NCBI GenBank assembly: GCA_036387135.1 | Contig: DASVUH010000076.1 | Coordinates: 1-64,000, forward strand | Direction: 5' to 3' | Source: JALZCH01 sp036387135 | GTDB lineage: Bacteria; Acidobacteriota; Blastocatellia; Pyrinomonadales; Pyrinomonadaceae | DNA length: 64,000 nt | Shown: piece after piece, positions 8,477 through 17,150 of the stretch | How positions within the stretch are numbered: the stretch's first letter is position 1 | Layout: each line of letters starts with the position of its first letter | Position numbers and translations under genes: made by a program | Notes under the pieces: generated by a model | Database searches by the model: none | Seen by the model: the letters and a program-made list of their open reading frames with translations, nothing else | What the model was told of the DNA's origin: nothing

Positions 8477-9121
8477 ATGAGCGAACAAACAAAAATTGTA
8501 ATTGCCGACGATCACCCGCTTTTTCGCGGCGGGCTTCGACAGGTAATCGAAAGCGAAGTCTCGTTTAAGATTGTCGGCGAGGCTTCCGACGGCGATACGG
8601 CTCTTCGCCTAATATGTGAGTTGATTCCCGACGTGGCGATTCTTGACATCAATATGCCGGGGCTGGGCGGTTTTGAAATCATTGGCGAGATGAGACGTCG
8701 GAATTTGTCGTGTCAAATAGTCGTTCTCACGATGCACAATGAAGAAGCGATGTTTGCCAAGGCGATGAGTCTCGGCGTGCGCGGCTATGTTCTGAAAGAA
8801 GGCGCTCCGCACGACATCGTTAATTGTCTGCACGCCGTTCGTCGCGGTCAGAGCTTTACGAGCGCAGGTGTAACGAACTATCTTTTCAAACGCGCTGCAG
8901 GCTTTGAGCGTCCCGTCAGTGGAATTAGAGCCTTGACGAGAACCGAGCGCCTCGTTCTGCGTAAGATTGCCGAATACAAAACGAGCAAAGAAATTGCCGC
9001 CGAACTGGGAATCAGTTACCGGACGGTAGAAAATCACCGGCATAATATCTCCGCCAAGTTAGAGGTGCACGGCAGCCATGCTTTGATCAAATTCGCACAA
9101 CAGAATGAGCGGGAGATTTAG
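8477..9121 (+). CDS. NarL/LuxR-type response regulator
   Basis: A 214-residue regulator. The receiver domain is at residues 5-120, with acidic pocket DD (11-12), phospho-acceptor Asp57 in VAILDINMPG, the Thr/Ser switch in VVLTMHN and the conserved Lys in YVLKEGA. The C-terminal LuxR helix-turn-helix (about 148-205) reads LTRTERLVLRKIAE, then SKEIAAELGISYRTVENHR. I chose ATG at 8477 over an upstream TTG at 8468. The gene runs into the sensor kinase immediately downstream, so the two form a cognate two-component pair; the signal is unknown. Confidence 0.93.
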   Translation: MSEQTKIVIADDHPLFRGGLRQVIESEVSFKIVGEASDGDTALRLICELIPDVAILDINMPGLGGFEIIGEMRRRNLSCQIVVLTMHNEEAMFAKAMSLGVRGYVLKEGAPHDIVNCLHAVRRGQSFTSAGVTNYLFKRAAGFERPVSGIRALTRTERLVLRKIAEYKTSKEIAAELGISYRTVENHRHNISAKLEVHGSHALIKFAQQNEREI

Positions 9122-9155
9122 GTACTTAAATTTGGGATTGAACAAGCTCCCGGAA

Positions 9156-12100
9156 ATGATCAAGATTAGGGCGAATCTCGCTCCACCTGCCTTCTGCTTT
9201 CTGATTCTGGTTTTGCTCGCCGGAACCACTTACTCTCAGCAGTATTTCAAATCGTGGACGACCGAAGACGGGCTGCCGCAGAACAATGTCATCAACATCG
9301 CGCAGACGCCGGACGGCTATTTGTGGGTGGCAACCGTTGACGGGCTGGCGCGGTTCGACGGCGTTCGCTTCAAAATCTTCAATAAATCCAACACGCCGGA
9401 AATGCCGAACAACCGGATTTTCAGTATGTTCACCGATACGGCTGGTCGGCTTTGGTTCAACTATCCTGACGATCAGACAATTGTCGTTTACGAGAATGGG
9501 AAATTCAAAGCGTTCCAAAAAGGGCGCGATTTCGAGAAAGATGAAGATACCGATCAGCTTATTCGACGCTCTAACGAACGCTTACGGGATCTGTCTCGTC
9601 ATCCCGAAATGAGGTTTCGCGCCGGAGCGCTCGAATACGTTTATGAAAACGAGCATTTCGTCGCTCGTCCAGCGTCGGACGAGCGAGAATTTCCGTCGCG
9701 GGTTTTCACCGCTGATAGCCAAACAGTTTGGATTGACGACCGGGAGGCGATATATCAGGTTGTGGGTAATAAACTGACGCGCTACCCAAAAAGCGCGCCG
9801 CTGCCGATTGCCCCGAAACAGGTATCTCCGTTATCCAGCGCCGAAAGGAACGGCACGCTCTGGTTATCCTTAGGATCCGGCATCGGGCTTCGATATTATC
9901 GGCTGCTCTCTTTCAAAGACGGTAAAATTAAGATATTCCCAAACATTCCTGCAGCCGGCGATATCAAATTTGACGCCAAAGGCAATCTCTGGATACAAAG
10001 TTGGAGAGAAGGAATTGTCAAAGTTGATGCCGCGACCATCGAGCGAAACGATCCGGCAAATTTTACGTTTACTCACACTTCATCGGTCAACGGATGGGCG
10101 CTTTTCCACGGTCGCGACGATAACCTCTGGTCATTCGGTCAGGACGGTCTTCGCCTGATTAATTCCGATCCGGCGGTGACCGTCTTTTCCAGGAAGACGG
10201 GATTGCCTGCCGACAATGTTTACCCGATTGTGCAGGATGCGGAAGGCGCAATTTGGTTTGGCGTCTGGAACGACAAATTAATTAACTACCGCGATGGCAA
10301 ATTCTCGTGGGAAGATGCAGGTTTATTGACTTCGCTCTTCGTTGACAGCCGGTCGCGCGTATGGAAAGGCAATTGGGATGAAATCAGCTATCGTGAAAAC
10401 AATAAATGGTTGCCGGTAGATTTCAAAATCACGCTTCCTCCGCCGTTAAACACCCAGAAACAACTCTCAAGCGAGCTTGCCTTCATCACCGAAGACAAGC
10501 AAGGCAATATGTGGTTCGGATTTGAGTTCGGACTCGTCCGTTACGCAAGCGGCGGTTCACAGCTTTTCACCGTTTATGACGGACTGCCATCAAACTTTTT
10601 AACTTCGTATCTTTTCACGCGTTCGGGGGAATTCTGGGTCGGCACAGATAGCGGCGTGGCGCGGATGGAAAACGGGCGGTTTCGCGCCTTTACGGAGAAG
10701 GACGGTTTAGCGGGCAATTACACGCGCTCGTTTTACGAAGACGCCGATGGAACGATCTGGATTGGCGGCTACGACGGTGGTCTGACGCGCTGCAAAAACG
10801 GCGAGTTCAAGAAAATCACCAGGCGCGACGGGCTTTTCAGCGACGGCGTTTTCGTCATTCTCGAAGACGAAGCGGGCTGGTTCTGGATGAACAGCAATCA
10901 AGGCATCTACCGCGTCCGCCACGAAGAACTCAACGATTTCGCCAACGGCAAAGTCGAATCGGTCACTTCGGTTTCCTACGGTCCCGAAGACGGTTTGCTC
11001 GAAGTCGAGGGAAACGGCGGAAAACAGCCTGCGGGACTGAAAGCAAAAGATGGAAAGCTCTGGTTTCCGATGGCAAAGGGCGTTGCCGTGATTGACCCGA
11101 AAACAGTCAAGCGAGCCAGCGCCGCGCCGCCGGTTTTAATCGAGGAAGCACGGATTGACCAGAAGCCGGTTGAGTCCGGCACGCAAGGAATTCGTTTGAA
11201 TCCCGATCAGGTTGCGCTCGAAATTGATTACACTGCTCTCGGTTTTATCGGCGCGGAAAGAATGCGTTTCCGGTATCGCCTGGAAGGTCTGGAAGAAACC
11301 TGGAATGAAGCGGGAACGCGGCGGACGGCTTATTTCTCGCATCTTCCATATAGCGAATACACTTTCCGGGTGATTGCCGCCAATTATGACGGAGTTTGGA
11401 ACACTGAGGGCGCAGCCGTCAAAATTACAGTCGTCCCGCCTTATTATCGTGAATGGTGGTTTTACGCGCTGGTGATTCTCGGCGCATTCGGTTTAATTAC
11501 CTCTATCTATCTATTCCGTCTCCGACAGCTTCAGGCGCTTAACGAATCCCGCGCCGAATACGCCCGCCGTTTAATCGAAACGCAAGAAGCGGAGCGGCAG
11601 CGAATTGCGCTTGAGCTTCACGATTCAATCGGGCAGACGCTGGCAGTGATTCACAATCGGACGCTAATGGGAATGGACGCCAAAGAAACAGAGAAAATGC
11701 GCGAACAATTCCGTGAGATTTCCGAAGCTTCAACCCTTGCGCTGAAGGAAACGCGAGAAATCGCGCGCAGCCTCCATCCGGCACAGATTGATAACCTTGG
11801 TTTGACAGCGGCTTTACGGTCGCTCGTCAAATCGGTTGAAAGCGCCACCGGATTAAAATGCGAGGCGGACATCGGCGAAGTCCGGGAAAGTCTGCCGCAC
11901 AATGCGGCGATTAACATTTACCGTATCTCACAGGAATGTTTGAGCAACATCATCAAGCATTCCGACGCAAGCTTCGCCCATGTTTATCTGCGGATGGAGG
12001 ATGACAATCTCGTACTGACAATCGAAGACGACGGACGCGGATTCACAGAAACTGTCAATTCGCCCGGACTCGGACTTACCGGAATGCATGAACGCGCAAA

Positions 12101-12203
12101 AATGATTGGCGCGCATTTGGCGATTGATTCCGCCCCCGGCAATGGAACAAAAGTGCGTATGATGCTAAATACTCAGCTAACCCGGCGAAACGACCATTAT
12201 TGA
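9156..12203 (+). CDS. Propeller-type sensor histidine kinase (Reg_prop, Y_Y_Y, HisKA_3)
   Basis: A 1015-residue sensor. A signal peptide (LAPPAFCFLILVLLAGTTYSQ) is followed by a long periplasmic region of two-component propeller repeats, with recurring GLP.N.V, W.GT..G and DG.IW motifs (about 30-650). A Y_Y_Y-type beta domain follows, then a membrane helix near residue 765 (WWFYALVILGAFGLITSIYLF). The cytoplasmic HisKA_3 domain has the phospho-acceptor His822 in LELHDSIGQT, and the HATPase has DDGRGF and GLGLTGMHERA. An ATG at 9105, overlapping the regulator gene, would add 17 residues before the signal; 9156 fits a secreted N-terminus better. Its partner is the regulator just upstream. In relatives such propellers sense polysaccharide breakdown products, which is only a guess here. 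Confidence 0.92.
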   Translation: MIKIRANLAPPAFCFLILVLLAGTTYSQQYFKSWTTEDGLPQNNVINIAQTPDGYLWVATVDGLARFDGVRFKIFNKSNTPEMPNNRIFSMFTDTAGRLWFNYPDDQTIVVYENGKFKAFQKGRDFEKDEDTDQLIRRSNERLRDLSRHPEMRFRAGALEYVYENEHFVARPASDEREFPSRVFTADSQTVWIDDREAIYQVVGNKLTRYPKSAPLPIAPKQVSPLSSAERNGTLWLSLGSGIGLRYYRLLSFKDGKIKIFPNIPAAGDIKFDAKGNLWIQSWREGIVKVDAATIERNDPANFTFTHTSSVNGWALFHGRDDNLWSFGQDGLRLINSDPAVTVFSRKTGLPADNVYPIVQDAEGAIWFGVWNDKLINYRDGKFSWEDAGLLTSLFVDSRSRVWKGNWDEISYRENNKWLPVDFKITLPPPLNTQKQLSSELAFITEDKQGNMWFGFEFGLVRYASGGSQLFTVYDGLPSNFLTSYLFTRSGEFWVGTDSGVARMENGRFRAFTEKDGLAGNYTRSFYEDADGTIWIGGYDGGLTRCKNGEFKKITRRDGLFSDGVFVILEDEAGWFWMNSNQGIYRVRHEELNDFANGKVESVTSVSYGPEDGLLEVEGNGGKQPAGLKAKDGKLWFPMAKGVAVIDPKTVKRASAAPPVLIEEARIDQKPVESGTQGIRLNPDQVALEIDYTALGFIGAERMRFRYRLEGLEETWNEAGTRRTAYFSHLPYSEYTFRVIAANYDGVWNTEGAAVKITVVPPYYREWWFYALVILGAFGLITSIYLFRLRQLQALNESRAEYARRLIETQEAERQRIALELHDSIGQTLAVIHNRTLMGMDAKETEKMREQFREISEASTLALKETREIARSLHPAQIDNLGLTAALRSLVKSVESATGLKCEADIGEVRESLPHNAAINIYRISQECLSNIIKHSDASFAHVYLRMEDDNLVLTIEDDGRGFTETVNSPGLGLTGMHERAKMIGAHLAIDSAPGNGTKVRMMLNTQLTRRNDHY

Positions 12204-12305
12204 GATTTTCCTGCTGATTCTACGATAATCCCCAAATCCACATAAACACAGATAATATAACTCTCTCGTTTTAGTCCGTTTTGGTATAAGTATTTATACT
12301 TAGAT

Positions 12306-12443
12306 AAAAATGAGTATTGTCGCCTATCAAAATTGAGTATTAACCTACCTGTTCACCGACTTTATCGTGTCTTATTGTGGTATCTGTAAATCGCTTTGGA
12401 AGTAAGATTCGATGATCTTTATTGCAGAAGACAATCAGTCAAT
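12306..12443 (+). repeat. Diverged duplicate of a response-regulator leader, copy A
   Basis: This 138-base segment aligns along its whole length with 13104-13243, at roughly four of five bases. Long shared blocks include TATTAACCTA, CTGTTCACCGAC, CTGTAAA, CGCTTTG and CGATGATCTT. It covers an upstream region plus the first ten or so codons of a response-regulator gene. In this copy the coding part breaks down at once. Confidence 0.8.
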
Positions 12444-12483
12444 TCCAGAGCATTTACTTTCTTTAATTTTAATTTCAATTTGA
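12412..12483 (+). pseudogene. Remnant of a response-regulator 5' end (MIFIAEDNQ...)
   Basis: ATG at 12412 opens a 23-codon frame starting MIFIAEDNQS, which matches the intact regulator at 13212 (MILIAEDNQL) codon for codon and then diverges into a meaningless hydrophobic tail and TGA at 12481. It appears to be the broken copy of a tandem duplication. It could still act as a short leader peptide, because the next gene starts 13 bases after its stop. Confidence 0.6.
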
Positions 12484-12496
12484 AAGGATAAAAGTT

Positions 12497-12964
12497 ATGG
12501 CAGCTAGACATTTAATTTGTGTTGCTAATTTCTCGAATTTTTCCGCCGTCCTGAGAAATACTGAGAATAGCAATGACAAGACCAGTTTACCGTCAATGGA
12601 TCTGACACTGACCGGCGGCGAGGATGGTGATTATATTAATATCCCTGACTGTTCGGGAAAAGAATATTTTAAGGATCACCACATCAGTTTCAAGTTCACT
12701 GAAAATGATAAGGAAAAAGGAAAGTTTGCAATGTGGTTTAACGATGAGGAGAAGAAGATTTATATTAGCAGTGACGGCACGTACGAAAGCGGTCACCCTG
12801 TTTCCTCAAATGATAACTTTGATCACGAGCGGGATGCCAATATCTACGTAGGTCTGCATTTTTCGCCGGCTGCTGAGACAGGCAAAGAGGAAACAAGCAA
12901 GAGGAGTTTGATTCCTCCTCCTTCTCTTCAGGCAAGTATCTCGGTGGCGGTCGCGCCGAAGTAA
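12497..12964 (+). CDS. Hypothetical 155-residue protein
   Basis: The gene has a good ribosome site (AAAGGA about 9 bases before ATG). The protein is hydrophilic, probably beta-rich, and ends in a Pro-Ser segment and ASISVAVAPK. It has no signal peptide, membrane helix or motif that I recognise. It sits between the two copies of the duplicated leader, as if it was inserted into, or displaced, the first copy of the regulator. A perfect 38-base palindrome follows. Confidence 0.6.
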   Translation: MAARHLICVANFSNFSAVLRNTENSNDKTSLPSMDLTLTGGEDGDYINIPDCSGKEYFKDHHISFKFTENDKEKGKFAMWFNDEEKKIYISSDGTYESGHPVSSNDNFDHERDANIYVGLHFSPAAETGKEETSKRSLIPPPSLQASISVAVAPK

Positions 12965-13012
12965 GTTAGGAATACAGCAAGACAATCGCAACTAGCGAAG
13001 CGCGGCAAACAA

Positions 13013-13050
13013 GGGCGCGGTATATTTCACTAGTGAAATATACCGCGCCC
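13013..13050. repeat. Perfect 38-bp palindrome
   Basis: The sequence reads identically on both strands: its half is GGGCGCGGTATATTTCACT (13013-13031) and the other half follows without a spacer. No T-run is present, so it is not a normal terminator. It could be a cruciform, a dyad protein site or a hairpin remnant. Confidence 0.85.
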
Positions 13051-13103
13051 GCTAATTTCGCGATTTGTCAATAGCAGATATTTTATAAAGTAAAGCCCTA
13101 CAT

Positions 13104-13243
13104 AAAAATTAAGTATTTCTGTCTATTAAAACTAAATATTAACCTATCTGTTCACCGACCGCATCGCGTTTTATCCTGACCTCTGTAAACCGCTTTGAAA
13201 GTAAAAATACGATGATCTTAATTGCCGAAGATAATCAGTTAAT
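13104..13243 (+). repeat. Duplicated response-regulator leader, copy B
   Basis: This is the intact copy of the segment described at 12306-12443. It holds the presumed promoter and leader of the CheY-like gene at 13212, and its first codons. Conservation extends well upstream of the coding start, which argues that the whole promoter region was duplicated. Confidence 0.8.
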
Positions 13244-13553
13244 GAGGAAGATGATCCGCAGCCTTGTCGAAGACCTAGATTCGGAGATCATCGAGTGCGC
13301 GGACGGCGAGGCGGCGTTTAATCTGTACGAAAAACATCTCCCGGATTGGGTGCTGATGGATGTTTCGATGCAGCCCGTAAACGGGCTGACCGCAACGCGC
13401 TCGATAATCGGCAAATTTCCGGCGGCGCGCATTGTGATCGTGACTGAACACGACGATGAGGAGACGCGCGAACACGCTTTTACAGCGGGTGCCTGCGAAT
13501 TTCTCGGCAAGAGCGATCTGCGCCGGCTGCGCACACTGATCGGCGGTCACTAA
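13212..13553 (+). CDS. Single-domain response regulator (CheY-like)
   Basis: The 113-residue protein is a receiver domain only: acidic pocket ED (6-7), phospho-acceptor Asp50 in VLMDVSMQPVNG, IVTEHD at the switch threonine and the conserved Lys in FLGKSD. With no output domain it must act through a partner, for instance a kinase or a diffusible phosphorelay. No histidine kinase lies directly adjacent. It has the same leader as the remnant at 12412. Confidence 0.9.
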   Translation: MILIAEDNQLMRKMIRSLVEDLDSEIIECADGEAAFNLYEKHLPDWVLMDVSMQPVNGLTATRSIIGKFPAARIVIVTEHDDEETREHAFTAGACEFLGKSDLRRLRTLIGGH

Positions 13554-13596
13554 TCCTCAGCTAATTTTGCTGATTGAAGAGCTGAGCCAAAGAAAC

Positions 13597-13790
13597 ATGA
13601 GAACAATAAACAAATTTGCAATAAATCAATCTGTGCCCGTTTAACGCTAAAGCGCTGCCTGTTACCGGCGATCTTGATGTTTTTATTTTCGACTATCGTC
13701 ACGCAGATTCAGACTTCGGCTTTTACTTATCAAGGACACCTGACCGACAATTCGGCTCCGGTTAAAAACGCCCGTTTATCAGACAAGTAA
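13597..13790 (+). pseudogene. Frameshifted N-terminal fragment of a secreted 'TYQGxLTD' protein
   Basis: From ATG at 13597 the frame reads MRTINKFAINQSVPV and stops at 13642. In the -1 frame the text continues as RLTLKRCLLPAILMFLF, then SAFTYQGHLTDNSAPV, to TAA at 13788. Together these give a signal peptide and the FTYQG.LTD opening seen in many large secreted proteins of acidobacteria and relatives. Everything after about 50 residues is missing. It is a decayed gene start with one frameshift. Confidence 0.55.
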
Positions 13791-13799
13791 AAACACAGA

Positions 13800-13838
13800 A
13801 AAAGTGTCTCAAAAGCAATTCATTTTTGAGACACTTTT
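13800..13838. terminator. Bidirectional hairpin terminator
   Basis: AAAAGTGTCTCAAAA (13800-13814) pairs perfectly with TTTTGAGACACTTTT (13824-13838) over a 9-base loop. T and A runs on both sides let it work in either direction. It lies between the decayed fragment and the 3' end of the tldE gene on the opposite strand. Confidence 0.75.
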
Positions 13839-13933
13839 ATTATTGGCTTGTATACGTTTAATTGCGAAATCTCGCTCTGTCCGTTTTAACCTTTTGTGTC
13901 AAAAGTCGTTAGACACAAAAACTTCAATCAGCG

Positions 13934-15286
13934 TTATTCGCCGCCGACAGTCAATTCGGAGACAAGCAAAGTCGGTGCGGCAGTGCTTCCGAGCTTGAAG
14001 CTCAAATCATTGCCCACCATTTTTACGTCTTTGAGAGCTTTCAAAACGTTTCCGGCGATTGTGATTTCCTGAACCGGATAAGTGAGTTCGCCGTTTTCAA
14101 TCCAAAAACCGCTCGCGCCCTGCGAAAAATCGCCGCTTACATAATTGACGCCCGAACCGAAGAAATCCGTTAAATAAAGACCGTTTTTAACGGATTTTAT
14201 AATGTCTTTCGGGTCGGTTGCGCCGTTTTTCATATAAAGATTCGTGCTGCCGACGTTCGGATTTGATTGATAACCGCGCGAAGCGTTGCCGGTCGCTTTC
14301 ATATTCAAACGACGCGCGGCGTAAGAATCACAAATGTAATTCTTTAAAACGCCGTTTTCCAGAATTGTAATCTGCGATGTTTTGACGCCTTCGGCATCGA
14401 ACGGGCGCGAAGCCAAGCCGTCAGCCATTGTCGCATCGTCAACTATTGTGACGAGCGGCGAGCCGACTTCCTGACCGATTTTATCAACCAGAAACGACGA
14501 ACGACGGAAAATGCTGCCGCCCGCTGCCGCGCCGAAAATCATACTGACAAAACCGCCCGCAACCTGCGGATCAACCACGACCGGAACAGCCTGCGATTTG
14601 GCTTTCCGCCCGCCGAGCTTTCTGACCGCGCGGCGCGCGGCTTCTTCTCCGACTTCTTTCGGCGAAGCGAGCTTGTTGTAATAGCGACCGACGGTATACC
14701 AGCCGTCGCTTTGTTTGACGCCGTTTTCTTCGGCAATCAGACCGACCGAAAAACTTGCGCTCGTCGTTTGATATTGCCCGACAAAACCGTCCGAATTTGC
14801 CAGAGTAATCTGATTGCGCGAATCGTTCCAGCTTGTGCCTCGTCCGTTTGTAACGCGCTTGTCAAACTTCAAACCGGCGTCTTCGGCGGTTTTGGCGATT
14901 TCGATTTTCTTTTCCGGCGCGATTTTGGCGAGCGATTCGTCAAACATCATCAGCTTGCCTTCGTAAACGCCCAAAAGCTCTTTCGGCGCAAGCCCGTTGT
15001 GTTTGTCGGCATTGGAAATTTTGACGATTTCCATCGTCTCACGCGCCAAATCCTGCACGGCTTTGCCGTTAAAATCAGTGGTAAAAGTGTTTGCCATCGC
15101 GCCGTTTTTGATAACGCGCATTCCCAGACCTTTGCTCGTTGATTGCTGCAATCTTTCGATTTTTCCGAGCCGCACTGTTGTGTTAAAACCCGAACTCGAA
15201 ACGATATAAACGTCTGCGGCGTCAGCGCCCTGTTTTTTCAAAGCCGAAACGAGTTCGGCAGCTAAGCTTCTGTAATCCTGGTTCAT
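13934..15286 (-). CDS. pmbA: TldE/PmbA-family metalloprotease partner
   Basis: A 450-residue member of the TldD/PmbA family without the zinc motif HExxxH, which places it as the TldE (PmbA) subunit. Family text includes GKIERLQQSTSKGLGMRVI near the N-terminus and SKQITILENG-like and VVDPQVAGGF segments. TldD and TldE form a heterodimeric protease that degrades or matures small unfolded peptides in other bacteria. It lies 24 bases after tldD on the same strand, with AAAGGAGC before ATG. It has no signal peptide, in contrast to its partner. Confidence 0.93.
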   Translation of the reverse strand: MNQDYRSLAAELVSALKKQGADAADVYIVSSSGFNTTVRLGKIERLQQSTSKGLGMRVIKNGAMANTFTTDFNGKAVQDLARETMEIVKISNADKHNGLAPKELLGVYEGKLMMFDESLAKIAPEKKIEIAKTAEDAGLKFDKRVTNGRGTSWNDSRNQITLANSDGFVGQYQTTSASFSVGLIAEENGVKQSDGWYTVGRYYNKLASPKEVGEEAARRAVRKLGGRKAKSQAVPVVVDPQVAGGFVSMIFGAAAGGSIFRRSSFLVDKIGQEVGSPLVTIVDDATMADGLASRPFDAEGVKTSQITILENGVLKNYICDSYAARRLNMKATGNASRGYQSNPNVGSTNLYMKNGATDPKDIIKSVKNGLYLTDFFGSGVNYVSGDFSQGASGFWIENGELTYPVQEITIAGNVLKALKDVKMVGNDLSFKLGSTAAPTLLVSELTVGGE

Positions 15287-15310
15287 TTTCTTTAGCTCCT
15301 TTCCTCGTTT

Positions 15311-16867
15311 TTATTCTTCCTCGGCTTTCGGCGCCGCAGCTTTGACTTTCGTTCCGCCGACGGTAATTTCCGAAACTTTGACAGTTGGCGTTCCCATTCC
15401 GACGGGAACCATTTGACCGCTTTTGCCGCAAGTCCAGCCGCCGTCCGTAAATTTCAAATCGTTGCCGACCATCGTAACTTTCGTCATCACATCGGGACCG
15501 TTTCCGACTAAGGTCACGCCTTTGAGCGGCGCGGTGATTTTGCCGTCCTCAATCATGTAGCATTCCGAACAGCTAAAAGTGAAATCGCCTTTCGTGATGT
15601 CCACATTTCCGCCCGTAAATCCTTTGGCGTAAATGCCTTTTTTGACGGTTTTCAAAATTTCTTCAGCCGAATATTTGCCCGGCTGCAAATAAGTGTTCGT
15701 CATACGCGGCATCGGCGGGTGATTATAAGCCTGACGGCGACCGTTGCCCGAAGGCTTGACGCCCAATTGTTTCGCTGAAATGCGGTCGGTCATATAACCG
15801 CGAAGGATTCCGTTTTCGATGAGAGTCGTGCTTTGCGGCGCGTTTCCTTCGTCGTCAACGTTGATCGTCCCGCGCATATTTGTGAAAAGACCTTCGTCAA
15901 CGACCGTGCAATGTTCGGAAGCGACTTTTTGACCGACGCGACCGGAATAATTTGAAAGTTTTTTGTAATTGAAATCGGCTTCAAGCCCGTGCCCGACGGC
16001 TTCGTGGAGCAAAACCGCGCTTTCGGCATTTCCCATCACGACGGTCTGCACGCCTGCTTCGGCTTCCTGCGCCGAAAGATTCAAAACCGCGAGGCGTGCC
16101 GCACCTTGAGCAATATCGGCGGCTTTGCGTTTGTTGAAATATTCCAGACCGATTCGTCCGCCGCCCCCTTGATAGCCGGTTTCGCGGCTTTTGCCCTGTT
16201 CGGCAATACAAGATGTATTGAACATAAAGAGCGGCTGCGAATCTTCCCAGTAAACGCCGTCGCTGTTGGCGTAAGCGATGTGTTTAACTTCGTCGTTAAA
16301 ACCGACCGAAACGCGGACGATTTTCGGATCGTAGGCTTTTGCCGCCGCGTTGGCTTCTTTGATAAAAGCGAGTTTTTTGGAAAGGTCTGCGCTCGTGGCA
16401 AGCTCGTTGATCGGATAAAGATTTTTGGGTTTGAGCGAGCTGACCGGCATAATTCGCGTTCGCGCTGTGTTATCGGCGGCAATCGCGCTGGCGGCGTTTG
16501 CGGCTTCGAGCATTTTTTCGAGCGACAAATCTTCCGTAAAAGCAAAGCCGATTTGATCGCCTTTGACCGCGCGGATTCCGACGCCCTGAACAATGCCGCG
16601 ACGTGCGGATTTGACAATATCTTCTTCAAACGACAAATCCGAAGTGATTCGATATTCAAAAAACAAATCGGCAAAATCAGCGCCTTTTGCCAGACAGGCG
16701 GTTAAAACTTTGTTAATTTCAGCCTGTGTGACGTGAAAATAACTATCGAGATGTGCAGTTTTCGTCAAATTCAATTCTCCTGCCAATACTTGATTGAGCC
16801 ACTTGTCGCTTGCCGCAATCGCCGCGAGCGCCAATGATCCTTTTACCATAAAATCGCGTCTTTTCAT
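15311..16867 (-). CDS. tldD: TldD-family zinc metalloprotease with Tat-type signal
   Basis: A 518-residue TldD subunit. The zinc-binding HExxxH motif is intact at His288-His293 (LLHEAVGHGLEAD), and the distal cysteine segment FSCSECYMIEDG supplies the expected third ligand. The N-terminus MKRRDFMVKGSLALAAIAA is a twin-arginine signal, so the protein is probably folded and exported by Tat, whereas the well-studied TldD is cytosolic. Start ATG at 16867 has AAAGGA 12 bases upstream. It is first of two genes; the tldE stop lies before a bidirectional terminator. Confidence 0.94.
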   Translation of the reverse strand: MKRRDFMVKGSLALAAIAASDKWLNQVLAGELNLTKTAHLDSYFHVTQAEINKVLTACLAKGADFADLFFEYRITSDLSFEEDIVKSARRGIVQGVGIRAVKGDQIGFAFTEDLSLEKMLEAANAASAIAADNTARTRIMPVSSLKPKNLYPINELATSADLSKKLAFIKEANAAAKAYDPKIVRVSVGFNDEVKHIAYANSDGVYWEDSQPLFMFNTSCIAEQGKSRETGYQGGGGRIGLEYFNKRKAADIAQGAARLAVLNLSAQEAEAGVQTVVMGNAESAVLLHEAVGHGLEADFNYKKLSNYSGRVGQKVASEHCTVVDEGLFTNMRGTINVDDEGNAPQSTTLIENGILRGYMTDRISAKQLGVKPSGNGRRQAYNHPPMPRMTNTYLQPGKYSAEEILKTVKKGIYAKGFTGGNVDITKGDFTFSCSECYMIEDGKITAPLKGVTLVGNGPDVMTKVTMVGNDLKFTDGGWTCGKSGQMVPVGMGTPTVKVSEITVGGTKVKAAAPKAEEE

Positions 16868-17150
16868 CGCTAGGGTGTCCTTTCGTTTTGGGAAATTTAT
16901 TTAGAAAAGCAAAAACGGTTCTGTCGCAGCAATAAAACGTAATGAATTGAAAAAGGTTTCAGCGATCCAGGAATTATTTTGTTGACAGCCTTTCAAGACG
17001 TTTTCCAGAACTCACAAAGCAGACTTCCGCCATCGTTTTCCTTAATTTCAAAACACCGCTCACATAAAATTTGTGACAAAAATTTTAGAAGGTTCAGTCT
17101 TTTCTTTCATAATGTGATTGTTAAATCGCCGATGCTATAATTCTCTTTCT

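Noticed and set aside
8128..8515. Two overlapping minus-strand frames of about 70 codons before the LuxR-type regulator
   Set aside because: No ribosome site, no family resemblance, and one runs into the real regulator gene.
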